Positions 41,245 through 49,111 of a DNA stretch of 64,000 nucleotides are shown in pieces (within the stretch, counting starts at the first letter, position 1; every line of letters begins with the position of its first letter). A program made the position numbers and the translations under genes. The stretch is from a virus. Below the pieces are notes generated by a model, which worked only from the letters and a program-made list of their open reading frames with translations, made no database searches and was not told the DNA's origin. The stretch covers positions 1 through 64,000 of IMG/VR virus record IMGVR_UViG_3300007735_000779, one strand, 5' to 3'.

Positions 41245-41826
41245 ATGAACATTAGTAATTTTAAAAATGGATTTAATGGAGGCACTCGCGCTAACAGATT
41301 TCAGGTTAGTGGTGGAATCGGACAAACAAGTACTGCTAGCTCAACAAACGACCAAAATTATTATAAATTTCACGTAAGATCTACATTTATTCCTCCTGTT
41401 ACCAATATTACATTAGAGATGCATGGATATGGAAGAAAACTTCATATTCCTGGGGATAGGCAATATGCGCCATGGCAAATGACCATTTATGACGATAGAT
41501 CTGCAGGAACGGGAAGTGGCACAAATAGTGTAGAAACTATTCCAAATTTATGGAAAAAATTTGTAGCTTGGCAACAAACCATAAACCAACACGACAATAA
41601 TACTACTGCAACTACAGCTCCAGGATTTTTAAACTATAAAAATACTTGGGTATTAGAACATTTGGATTTAAACGGGAACCCAATTAAAACGATTACTTTG
41701 TACGGATGTTGGCCAAAAAGCGTCACGGATATCGATTTTAACATGACCCGAAGAAACTTTTTAAATACTTTTTCTGTTATTATGTTGTACGACTCTATGG
41801 AGATTGATGAAATCGTGGAGCCGTAA
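41245..41826 (+). CDS. 19-like: Tail tube protein gp19, copy 2 (paralog)
   Basis: This 193-residue paralog has FKNGFNGGTRANRFQV at the same place as copy 1, then GYGRKLHIPGDRQYAPWQMTIYDD (copy 1: GDRDYKPWTVTFIDD), W-K-K-F-V-A-W-Q-Q-T-I-N, and the end YGCWPKSVTDIDFNMTRRNF. The two genes are tandem duplicates that have diverged strongly. One may build the tube body and the other a cap or minor part. It is followed by a late promoter for the portal gene. Confidence 0.88.
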   Translation: MNISNFKNGFNGGTRANRFQVSGGIGQTSTASSTNDQNYYKFHVRSTFIPPVTNITLEMHGYGRKLHIPGDRQYAPWQMTIYDDRSAGTGSGTNSVETIPNLWKKFVAWQQTINQHDNNTTATTAPGFLNYKNTWVLEHLDLNGNPIKTITLYGCWPKSVTDIDFNMTRRNFLNTFSVIMLYDSMEIDEIVEP

Positions 41827-41843
41827 TATCTGTTTATTTTGAC

Positions 41844-41851
41844 TCTAAATA
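41844..41851 (+). promoter_or_regulatory. Late promoter variant (TCTAAATA)
   Basis: TCTAAATA lies 15 nt before ATG 41867, with GAAAG in the leader. Confidence 0.7.
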
Positions 41852-41866
41852 TTGTGAAAGATCATT

Positions 41867-43453
41867 ATGAGCATAGAATTATTTGGATTTGAAATTGGCA
41901 AAAAGCGCTCGTCGGATGCACCAGAGTATTCTAATGATATTCTGAAAGGCCCGAAGCGTCTCCTTGCACAAGAGGATTTTGATGGAACCGTAGCTGTAGA
42001 AGCCGGTGGTGTATTCGGTACATACATCGATTATTCCACAAGTTTCAAAGACGAAAATGCAAACATCATTCAATACAGAAACATGTCCCTCTACCCAGAG
42101 GTTGACGCTGCGATTGATGAGATCGTAAACGCTTCTATTGTTTGGGGAACCGATAGAAAGCCAGTTAAGATTGACTTGACCGAAGTTCCTCTTTCCGACC
42201 AAGTAAAAAGAAAAGTACACCTTTCATACGACAGAATTCTTCGTATGATCGATTTCAACTCAAAGGCATATGAGATATATCGCCGTTGGTACGTTGATAG
42301 TAAGCTTTTCTTTTACATCGCTATTGACGAAAAGAATCCAAGAGATGGCATCAAGGAACTGATTCCTCTTGATCCGCTTAAGACCAAAAAGATAAAGCAC
42401 ATCGAGAAGCAGGCTGCAAATATGGAATCCGGTATGATTAGTTTGATTAAGAACATTGAAGAGTTCTATATGTATTCAAACACTGACAAAGAATCATACC
42501 TTACCACAGCATCTCAAGGCATTCGAATTTCAAAGGACGCAATTGCGTATGTTCACTCTGGCATCGTAGATTTAAACACCAAGAGAGTAATTGGTTATCT
42601 GCATAAGGCAATTCGTCCAGTAAACATGTTGCGGCAACTTGAAGATGCGCTCATGGTGTATCGCGTTGCCCGTGCCCCCGAAAGAAGAGCATTTTACGTT
42701 GACGTTGGTCAGTTGCCCAAACAAAAAGCCGAACAGTATCTAAGAGACATGATGTCTCGTTTCAGAAACAAAATTGTATATAACCAAGGAACAGGCGAAA
42801 TTAAAGATGATAAAAATCATTTATCGATTCTTGAAGATTATTGGATTCCCCGTAGAGAAGGTGGCAAAGGAACAGAAATTTCAGTGCTGCCGGGGGGCCA
42901 AGCAATGTCCCAGATCGAAGACGTTGAGTACTTCAAAAAGAAGTTGTACACCGCACTGAATGTACCCTCAAGCCGATTGGATAGCAATAGCGGCTTCAAC
43001 ATGGGACGTGCATCTGATATTACTCGCGAAGAATTAAAGTTTTATAAATTCATTGAACGTCTTCGTCACCAGTTTAGCCAAGTCTTTATGAATCTTCTTA
43101 AAGTAGAGTTGCTATTGACTGGAACTTTGACAGAGGAAGACTGGAATTCAATAAAGTATTACATTAATTTCAAGTTCAACACGGACAACTACTTCTGGGA
43201 TCTCAAGGAAGGCGAAATCCTTACAGAGCGCCTAAAGATGGTATCAAATGCAGAAAGCTTTGTTGGAAAGTATTTCTCTCAGAAATATATCCAAAGAAAT
43301 ATCATGCGCTTTACCGACGAAGAATTGAAGACGATGGAGAGCGAGATGCAGGAAGATGCAATGAAACTTCAAGCCCAACAGGCAGCACAAGCTGCGCAAC
43401 AACAGCAAGCAGGGGCAGGACAGCAGCCAGAAGAAGAGGCACAGCAGCAATGA
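41867..43453 (+). CDS. 20: Portal vertex protein gp20
   Basis: This 528-residue portal starts MSIELFGFEIGKKRSS and has the conserved stretches RNMSLYPEVDAAIDEIVNASI, YRRWYVDSKLFFYIAID, GYLHKAIRPVNMLRQLEDALM, VYRVARAPERRAFYVDVGQLP and ALNVPSSRLDSNSGFNMGRAS. The last 35 residues are Gln/Ala-rich. It forms the dodecameric DNA gate and nucleates prohead assembly. Its TGA overlaps the next ATG. Confidence 0.96.
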   Translation: MSIELFGFEIGKKRSSDAPEYSNDILKGPKRLLAQEDFDGTVAVEAGGVFGTYIDYSTSFKDENANIIQYRNMSLYPEVDAAIDEIVNASIVWGTDRKPVKIDLTEVPLSDQVKRKVHLSYDRILRMIDFNSKAYEIYRRWYVDSKLFFYIAIDEKNPRDGIKELIPLDPLKTKKIKHIEKQAANMESGMISLIKNIEEFYMYSNTDKESYLTTASQGIRISKDAIAYVHSGIVDLNTKRVIGYLHKAIRPVNMLRQLEDALMVYRVARAPERRAFYVDVGQLPKQKAEQYLRDMMSRFRNKIVYNQGTGEIKDDKNHLSILEDYWIPRREGGKGTEISVLPGGQAMSQIEDVEYFKKKLYTALNVPSSRLDSNSGFNMGRASDITREELKFYKFIERLRHQFSQVFMNLLKVELLLTGTLTEEDWNSIKYYINFKFNTDNYFWDLKEGEILTERLKMVSNAESFVGKYFSQKYIQRNIMRFTDEELKTMESEMQEDAMKLQAQQAAQAAQQQQAGAGQQPEEEAQQQ

Positions 43454-43875
43454 TGAGTTCTCTGCGAGTTCACAGACTAGTAGAAAACCTCTTTGAAGGC
43501 TATGAAGATCTATTCACTGAAGGTCTACTCCAAGAGCTGGATCTAAGAAAACAGGAACTTTGCAAAAATTTATCTGTTAAAATTTTTGAAAATATGGGCA
43601 CCCCAGAAACCCACCAAAAAATTGATGTAAACGAAGACATTAAAAAGCTGTTAGTTACTTTGAATGAAATTGATGCAAAAAAGAACGCAAAAATTGAATT
43701 TAAAAATGCATCAATTATAAATATTTCAGAACAAGAGATTAAGCCCCTAAAGCTTCTTTTTGATCAGTTGAACGAAAGCAATCAAAAGCTTTTGGCTAAG
43801 AACATGTTTGAGTCACCGAAATACTTTAAGCAAACATTAGAATTTGCAAAAAAACTACAAGGATTAATTAAATGA
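43450..43875 (+). CDS. Prohead-associated protein between portal and core genes
   Basis: This 141-residue helical protein starts SSLRVHRLVENLFEGYEDLF and has three closely spaced L-x-E-type sites (LVE/N, LFE/G, FTE/G) within the first 25 residues that the prohead protease could cut. The rest is charged helix. Genes here in relatives encode small prohead core proteins cleaved during maturation, so a core role is likely. It is coupled at both ends (4-bp overlaps). Confidence 0.6.
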   Translation: MMSSLRVHRLVENLFEGYEDLFTEGLLQELDLRKQELCKNLSVKIFENMGTPETHQKIDVNEDIKKLLVTLNEIDAKKNAKIEFKNASIINISEQEIKPLKLLFDQLNESNQKLLAKNMFESPKYFKQTLEFAKKLQGLIK

Positions 43876-44153
43876 GCGACAAATTCACCCTAATCGAATC
43901 AATCGTCAACGAGAACGCAGTTGACTTCCGCCAGATCGTAAACAAGGTCTTGCTTGAAAAGCTCGCAGTCCGTCTGGATGGCGAGTATAAGAACGTTGCC
44001 AAGGACATGTTCACCATCTCTGAAGCCGAAGAGAACGAAGAAGAGTTGGAAGGCGAAGAGGAAGAGACCGAGGAAACCGAAGAAGGCGAAGAGATTCCAC
44101 AACAACAAATTGGCGGACAAGATCGCATTCGCCATAGCTACGGAGCATACTAA
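43872..44153 (+). CDS. 67-like: Acidic prohead core protein (gp67-like)
   Basis: The 93-residue protein has an N-terminal helix (MSDKFTLIESIVNENAVDFR) and a very acidic second half with runs of Glu (residues ~58-78). This composition and the place between portal and protease match the small core protein gp67. gp67 is needed for the prohead scaffold and is degraded at maturation. L-I-E/S and V-N-E/N are possible gp21 sites. It is 3 bp upstream of gene 21. Confidence 0.7.
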   Translation: MSDKFTLIESIVNENAVDFRQIVNKVLLEKLAVRLDGEYKNVAKDMFTISEAEENEEELEGEEEETEETEEGEEIPQQQIGGQDRIRHSYGAY

Positions 44154-44156
44154 TCC

Positions 44157-44801
44157 ATGAAACTTATCACCGAACTAGTCGAAGACGTAAAATACATCCA
44201 AGAAGACGCTGCTAACGGTGGTAAGGATTATTACATCGAAGGCGTATTCCTGCAAAGCGGCGTAAAGAACAGAAACGGACGCGTATACCCCGCTCCTACT
44301 CTGGTCAATGAGTGCCGCAGATACATTCGTGAATACGTTGACAAGGGCCGCGCTCTTGGCGAACTCAACCACCCAACTGGTCCAACAGTAAATCTTGACC
44401 GTGTATCACACATGGTCAAGACCCTCAAGGAGTCCAACAACGATGTTGTTGGTCGTGCAAAAGTTCTTAGCACTCCAATGGGAAACATTGTCAAGAACCT
44501 CATTAACGAGGGAGCAAAGCTTGGAGTTTCTAGCCGTGGTATGGGTTCTCTGAAGCCCAGAAATGGATATCAAGAAGTCCAAGAAGATTTCATGCTTGCA
44601 GCAATTGACATCGTTGCTGACCCATCTGCCCCAAATGCTTTCGTAAACGGAATCATGGAAGGAAAAGAATGGGTATGGGACAATGGTTTGCTACGCGCTG
44701 AAGTCATTGAAAATTATCAAAATACCATTAAAAAGAGCTCAAGCAGAAATCTTGAAAGAAACATGATTACTGTCTTTAAGCACTTCCTAAAGAGCATATG
44801 A
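44157..44801 (+). CDS. 21: Prohead core protease gp21
   Basis: The 214-residue serine protease cleaves scaffold, capsid and internal proteins after L/I-x-E. It has the U9/S78-type pattern: GVFLQSGVKNRNGRVYP, GELNHPTGPTVNLDRVSHMV with the catalytic His of LNHP (residue ~64), and NEGAKLGVSSRGMGSL with the catalytic Ser of SSRG (~123-125). DIVADPSAPNAFV near the C-terminus carries the Asp. Its N-terminus has candidate self-cleavage sites (IQE/D). It overlaps the next gene by 4 bp. Confidence 0.95.
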   Translation: MKLITELVEDVKYIQEDAANGGKDYYIEGVFLQSGVKNRNGRVYPAPTLVNECRRYIREYVDKGRALGELNHPTGPTVNLDRVSHMVKTLKESNNDVVGRAKVLSTPMGNIVKNLINEGAKLGVSSRGMGSLKPRNGYQEVQEDFMLAAIDIVADPSAPNAFVNGIMEGKEWVWDNGLLRAEVIENYQNTIKKSSSRNLERNMITVFKHFLKSI

Positions 44802-45346
44802 GATATTCTGCATTAAAGCTTCTATACTACATTAACGAAGCTACCGAAGCCAAGAAGGAAGAGAGAGATCCAAAAGATTTTGATAAATCACTTCCTACCG
44901 GAGTAAAAGACGCTGTAGACAAAGATGCAGCAAATTCTCCTTTCCCGACTCCAAAACCTCAAACTGGAGAGAAAAAGGAAAAACCCCTTGTCGATCCAGC
45001 TGTTCTCGGAGACATCCCAGAAGATGAAAAGTTAGCCGCAGAAACTGGAGGACAGCTGGCCAGCGGTCTTTATGGTGCTGCCAAATATGCTCCCGGTAAA
45101 GCAAAGGCTTTAATTGGAAAAGGCGTATTGGATGTAGGACTTGATCTTGGGATGAATGCCTATTCTCGTTTAGACCAAGAAATGAAGGCACACCAAGAGG
45201 CAGTTCGTGGCATGTCAAATGTCAGCAATTTTTACAAAAATCTAGGAACTGATACAATTCCTCTCCGTAAAAAGGATGATAAGGGAGTTCTTGGATTCCT
45301 TGGTTCTCTGGCACAAAAATTGGATTTATTGCCCGGAAAAAAATAA
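44798..45346 (+). CDS. Possible internal head protein with gp21-type cleavage site
   Basis: This 182-residue protein starts MRYSALKLLYYINEATEAKK: a short basic/aromatic helix ending in I-N-E/A, like a capsid-targeting peptide. The rest is Lys/Asp/Pro-rich (residues 20-75) and then Gly/Ala/Leu-rich (GGQLASGLYGAAKYAPGKAKAL), possibly membrane-associating. It is coupled to the protease gene. Function is unknown; co-packaging with the scaffold is inferred. Confidence 0.6.
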   Translation: MRYSALKLLYYINEATEAKKEERDPKDFDKSLPTGVKDAVDKDAANSPFPTPKPQTGEKKEKPLVDPAVLGDIPEDEKLAAETGGQLASGLYGAAKYAPGKAKALIGKGVLDVGLDLGMNAYSRLDQEMKAHQEAVRGMSNVSNFYKNLGTDTIPLRKKDDKGVLGFLGSLAQKLDLLPGKK

Positions 45347-45399
45347 AAGATATGATGTGGGTAATATAAAATTTTAACAAAATATTAAGATATAAATTA

Positions 45400-45407
45400 A
45401 CTAAATA
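45400..45407 (+). promoter_or_regulatory. Late promoter variant (ACTAAATA)
   Basis: ACTAAATA precedes an AAAGGA ribosome-binding site and ATG 45429. It starts the scaffold transcript. Confidence 0.75.
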
Positions 45408-45428
45408 CTAAAGCATAAAGGATCTCTA

Positions 45429-46406
45429 ATGAGCAACAACCTCACAAACGACTATTTAATGAACATTATTAAGGAAAACATCGAGCCATACAATCAAGAT
45501 GGACTCGGAAAGACTTCCCATTCCAGCAATGGCAAGCTGTCCAGCATTCCCCAGCCAACTGCTGCTCCTAATGCTGCTGCTATGAATCAAGCCAGCCTCC
45601 GTCCAGGTGGCGCTGCTGCCGCTGCTCCAGTAGCAGGCGGGTATGACCAAGGAGAAGAAGAGGAAGAGGAGATGCAAGAGGCAGTAGAGTTCGAAGACAG
45701 CCTTCGTTCTCTCCTTGCTGACGTAAACCTCTCCGAAGAGTTCTTTGTACAAGTAAGAACCCTCTTTGAGGCAGCTGTTGATCAAAAGCTCAAGGCAATC
45801 GCAGACGAGATCGCCCCAGCCCTTCAGGAACAATTTGAAGGTAAGCTTGGTCAGATCACCGTTAACCTAACCGAGAAGATTGACGATTACCTTGACTACG
45901 TTGTTGAGGAGTGGATGCAAGACAACAAACTCGCTGTTGAGACTGGCATCAAGTCCACTCTCTCCGAGAACTTCATCGTTGGCCTCAAGAAACTCTTTGA
46001 GATGCACTATGTTGACGTTCCTGCCGAGAAGTACAACGTCCTTGACGGCCTGTACGAGCAGACCTCAAATCTTCAAACCGACCTAAATTCCGTCATCCGT
46101 GAAAACATGGATCTCAAGAAGCAAGTCCTCATCGCTGAGTGCGCTGGAATCTTTATCAACGAGACTAAAGATCTTGCCGACACCCAAGTTGAGAAACTCG
46201 CTTCCTTGATCGAAAACATTGATTTCAACTCAATTGACGAGTACAAGACTAAACTCTCGACACTCAAGGAACACTACCTTGGTTCAAGAGTCGCAATTCC
46301 GGAGATGCCAGCTCCAGAAATGACCTTTAGCAAGGCCCCAAGCGTACCAACAACTTTGGTTGAGAATTACGCCATGACCTTGAATAGACTGGCCAAGAAA
46401 ATTTAA
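45429..46406 (+). CDS. 22: Prohead scaffold (core) protein gp22
   Basis: The 325-residue protein has a low-complexity Pro/Ala/Gly/Gln-rich region (30-78) and an acidic stretch. The long helical core follows, with ALQEQFEGKLGQITVNLTEKIDDYLDYVVEEWM, the typical gp22 block, and then ENFIVGLKKLFEMHYVDVP. It ends VPTTLVENYAMTLNRLAKK. It forms the inner scaffold and is degraded by gp21. It sits directly before the capsid gene, as in T4. Confidence 0.93.
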   Translation: MSNNLTNDYLMNIIKENIEPYNQDGLGKTSHSSNGKLSSIPQPTAAPNAAAMNQASLRPGGAAAAAPVAGGYDQGEEEEEEMQEAVEFEDSLRSLLADVNLSEEFFVQVRTLFEAAVDQKLKAIADEIAPALQEQFEGKLGQITVNLTEKIDDYLDYVVEEWMQDNKLAVETGIKSTLSENFIVGLKKLFEMHYVDVPAEKYNVLDGLYEQTSNLQTDLNSVIRENMDLKKQVLIAECAGIFINETKDLADTQVEKLASLIENIDFNSIDEYKTKLSTLKEHYLGSRVAIPEMPAPEMTFSKAPSVPTTLVENYAMTLNRLAKKI

Positions 46407-46410
46407 CTTT

Positions 46411-46418
46411 ACTAAATA
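46411..46418 (+). promoter_or_regulatory. Late promoter variant (ACTAAATA)
   Basis: ACTAAATA with a consensus AGGAG at 46431-46435 precedes the capsid gene: a strong leadered late unit. Confidence 0.8.
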
Positions 46419-46446
46419 ATTTTAATCCACAGGAGATATTACTAAA

Positions 46447-47904
46447 ATGAGCTTTAGAGACGAAACCCCATACGACATTCTCACAGAAAAGTGGGACCCT
46501 GTCCTCAGACACGATTCACTCCCCGCCATTGGCGACGAGTGGAAATCAAAATGCACCGCTGTTCTTCTTGAGAACCAAGAACAAGCACAGCGCGATCAGT
46601 ACCTCGCAGAAAACATGGGTGTCGGAAACGACATCGGTGGCGTTGTTGCTTCAACCGCACAAGGTGGCATCCGCGGATACGACCCAATCCTCATCAGCTT
46701 GGTTCGTCGCGCTATGCCCAACCTAATGGCATACGACATTTGCGGCGTTCAGCCAATGACCGCCCCAACTGGTCTTATCTTCGCCATGCGCGCTAAGTAC
46801 GGCGACGGTTCACCAACTGGCGTCAGCAACGAAGCCATGTTCCAAGAGCCAGATCCTCGCTTCTCTGGTCTAAGCGGCGCTTCCTTCGGCTTCACCGCTG
46901 CAGGTGGTACTTCACCCAGCCAGATCGGCGTAAACCCATCATCTTCTTTGTCTACCCCCGCTTATCCAAGCGCAGGAAACTTCGGTCCTGCTAAGCGTCA
47001 GGGTAACTTCGACAGCATGAGAGCTCAATTGACCTCATCTGGTGAAGCTTTGGGCTTTGATAACAGCGCTACTAGCAACGCAAACTCTATCCTCAACAAG
47101 ATGTCGTTCACAATCGACCGCGTCTCTGTTGCTGCAGGTACCCGTGCTCTGTCAGCCGGTTACACCGTCGAATTGGCACAAGACCTCAAGGCTGTTCACG
47201 GTCTTGACGCTGAAGCCGAACTCGCTAATCTTCTCAGCACCGAAATTCTTGCTGAAATCAACCGCGAGATCGTCCGCAGCATCTACTGGGTTGCCCGTGC
47301 AGGAACTCAGCAAAGCGACGTTACTGCCGCAGGAACCTACAACCTCGACCTCGACTCCGATGGCCGTTGGTCTGCAGAACGTTTCCGTGGTCTGGTCTTC
47401 CAGATTGAGCGCGAGTGCAATGCAATCGCTAAGGAAACCCGCCGTGGTAAGGGCAACTTCGTCATCGTCTCAAGCGATGTCGCCAGCGCCCTCGCTATGT
47501 CCGGCTTCTTGAACCTCTCTCCCGCCATCAATACCCAACTCGCAGTTGACGATACAGGCAGCACCTTCGCTGGTCTCCTGAACGGCAAACTGAAGGTCTA
47601 CATCGATCCATATTCACAACTCGGTGTAAACTTCTTCTGCGCTGGTTATAAGGGCGAGTCTCCGTATGATGCAGGCGTATTCTACTGCCCATACGTTCCT
47701 CTCCAGATGATGAGAGCTATTGACCCCAACACCTTCCAGCCCCGTATCGCGTTCAAGACCCGTTACGGCATGGTTGCCAACCCCTACGTTCTGAAGTCAG
47801 ACGGCACCCCCTACGGTTCCGACTTCACCAATCAGAGCGGCGCTAACCAGTACTACCGCCTAACCAGCGTCACTGGTCTGCACGGCAACACCTACGGATC
47901 CTAA
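46447..47904 (+). CDS. 23: Major capsid protein gp23
   Basis: This 485-residue HK97-fold protein starts MSFRDETPYDILTEKW. The region DQYLAENMGVGNDIGG lines up with the T4 cleavage zone, so gp21 probably cuts after Glu55 (LAE/N). Downstream are PILISLVRRAMPNLMAYDICGVQPM, typical of gp23, and near the end GYKGESPYDAGVFYCPYVPLQMMRA with FKTRYGMVANPYV. Codon use is markedly GC-richer than most of the window, as expected for the most abundant protein. A consensus RBS and a strong terminator frame it. Confidence 0.97.
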   Translation: MSFRDETPYDILTEKWDPVLRHDSLPAIGDEWKSKCTAVLLENQEQAQRDQYLAENMGVGNDIGGVVASTAQGGIRGYDPILISLVRRAMPNLMAYDICGVQPMTAPTGLIFAMRAKYGDGSPTGVSNEAMFQEPDPRFSGLSGASFGFTAAGGTSPSQIGVNPSSSLSTPAYPSAGNFGPAKRQGNFDSMRAQLTSSGEALGFDNSATSNANSILNKMSFTIDRVSVAAGTRALSAGYTVELAQDLKAVHGLDAEAELANLLSTEILAEINREIVRSIYWVARAGTQQSDVTAAGTYNLDLDSDGRWSAERFRGLVFQIERECNAIAKETRRGKGNFVIVSSDVASALAMSGFLNLSPAINTQLAVDDTGSTFAGLLNGKLKVYIDPYSQLGVNFFCAGYKGESPYDAGVFYCPYVPLQMMRAIDPNTFQPRIAFKTRYGMVANPYVLKSDGTPYGSDFTNQSGANQYYRLTSVTGLHGNTYGS

Positions 47905-47930
47905 TCCGTAGTCTAGCTGCGTAAAACAAA

Positions 47931-47963
47931 AAACCTCGGGCCTAAAAGCCCGAGGTTTTTTTA
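47931..47963 (+). terminator. Intrinsic terminator of the capsid gene
   Basis: An 11-bp perfect stem (AAACCTCGGGC with GCCCGAGGTTT) closes a 6-nt loop and is followed by seven T. On the minus strand an A/T-rich flank could also let it end the leftward operon. Confidence 0.93.
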
Positions 47964-47985
47964 TTTCTTTATGTTTTTTTAAAAA

Positions 47986-48468
47986 TTAAACAAATTCGTA
48001 ATAAGAATATTCAAAAGATACGCGTGCCTTAATTGGTGCGCTATCACTTGCATCTGATTTAAAGTTTATTCCAGAAAGAGTAACAGGTATTGCATAATAA
48101 AATCTAATTGTTTTTCCATTTAATGGAAGATAATTTGATCCAAGAATATCTAAATCTGCCGAAGTATCCCATGTATGATATCTTGTGTTATCTACATCAT
48201 TTGATATATTGCCAATACTCTTCATCCAATCATAGATGCTTTTCCAGTTTTCCAAGTTTTCGTCTACTATGAATTCCAAATTAAGTGGATCAAAATTAAA
48301 TGTATTTACAGCAACAGGAATCTGAATACCTAAAGTTGTTGGTTGTGGTTGTGCGTTTAATTTGAGTCCTGGTATTCCTACGCCCTGACCAAATAAGGTT
48401 AGTTTATCATCTCCTCTACCAATGGAGAATCGATATGTATTTGTTAATAAAGGATTGATGTTTGTCAT
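47986..48468 (-). CDS. Tail-tube-fold protein next to the capsid gene (gp3-position)
   Basis: This 160-residue protein contains TNTYRFSIGRGDDKLTLFGQG, GIPGLKLNAQPQPTT, then FNFDPLNLEFIVDENLENWKSIYDWMKSIGN and PIKARVSFEYSYYEF at the end: the layout of tube-type proteins. In cyanophage-like T4 relatives the gene after 23 is gene 3 (tail tube terminator); the position supports that, the sequence alone does not prove it. ATG 48468 overlaps the upstream stop (ATGA). Confidence 0.65.
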   Translation of the reverse strand: MTNINPLLTNTYRFSIGRGDDKLTLFGQGVGIPGLKLNAQPQPTTLGIQIPVAVNTFNFDPLNLEFIVDENLENWKSIYDWMKSIGNISNDVDNTRYHTWDTSADLDILGSNYLPLNGKTIRFYYAIPVTLSGINFKSDASDSAPIKARVSFEYSYYEFV

Positions 48469-49076
48469 TTCAAGTAATCTTCTGGATTGTCCGACCAACT
48501 TTCAGGATCTGAAATCTTGGCATCTGGATTGTATGGTAATTTAAATTCTTCTTTTTTGTGCTTGTTCTTGTTTACTGTCTTTTCCCACTCTTTATCTAAC
48601 TCATCAAAATCTTCTTCTATCTCTTCATCTATGCTTTCAATTTCTTGCAAATGTTCTTCGTATATGTCCTGCATGAAATCCACGAACTGAGGATCGGAAA
48701 ACAGATTCCACATTGATTCCATGGGATCTGTGTTTGGTCCTACTGCAGCAGCAAGTGTTTCATCTGTTGCACCGGACATGAAGGAAACATACGCCTCATA
48801 CATTTTTAATATGTCTTCGGAAGGAATGGAAGTATAAATTATGTGTTTGTTTGCTATTTCGATTGATTCCAGATTTGTGTTAGCCAAATATGAAACAAGA
48901 CGAATGCATTCTATGACATGTCCTTCGGGAGTTGAAGATGAATATGTAATAATTTTTGCCGGGTTCAACAAAGTTATTTCATTTTCGCCTTCAACAACAT
49001 TAGCGACAACTTCTTCACCTGATGTAAATTTAACAACTTTTACCGACGACGAAGCTTGGGTATCGATTTCTGCCAT
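48465..49076 (-). CDS. Sm-like (SGEE-motif) protein with acidic C-terminal tail, paralog 3
   Basis: Residues 12-75 of this 203-residue protein (VKVVKFTSGEEVVANVVEGENE, LLNPAKIITY) match the SGEE proteins at 9729 and 20012. After them come a helical region and a long acidic stretch (IESIDEEIEEDFDELDKEWEK). It starts after GGAGGA at a good distance and behind GATAAATA at 49093-49100. Similar proteins lie next to gene 3 in environmental T4-like phages; its role is unknown. Confidence 0.75.
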   Translation of the reverse strand: MAEIDTQASSSVKVVKFTSGEEVVANVVEGENEITLLNPAKIITYSSSTPEGHVIECIRLVSYLANTNLESIEIANKHIIYTSIPSEDILKMYEAYVSFMSGATDETLAAAVGPNTDPMESMWNLFSDPQFVDFMQDIYEEHLQEIESIDEEIEEDFDELDKEWEKTVNKNKHKKEEFKLPYNPDAKISDPESWSDNPEDYLK

Positions 49077-49092
49077 GCTTCCTCCTCAGTAA

Positions 49093-49100
49093 TATTTATC
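49093..49100 (-). promoter_or_regulatory. Late-type promoter (GATAAATA)
   Basis: GATAAATA on the minus strand with 16 nt to ATG 49076 and a GGAGGA ribosome-binding site between. Confidence 0.55.
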
Positions 49101-49111
49101 CCCCAGCGTTT

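Noticed and set aside
47042-47512. 156-codon plus-strand frame within the capsid gene
   Set aside because: Shadow of gene 23, whose protein is unambiguous.
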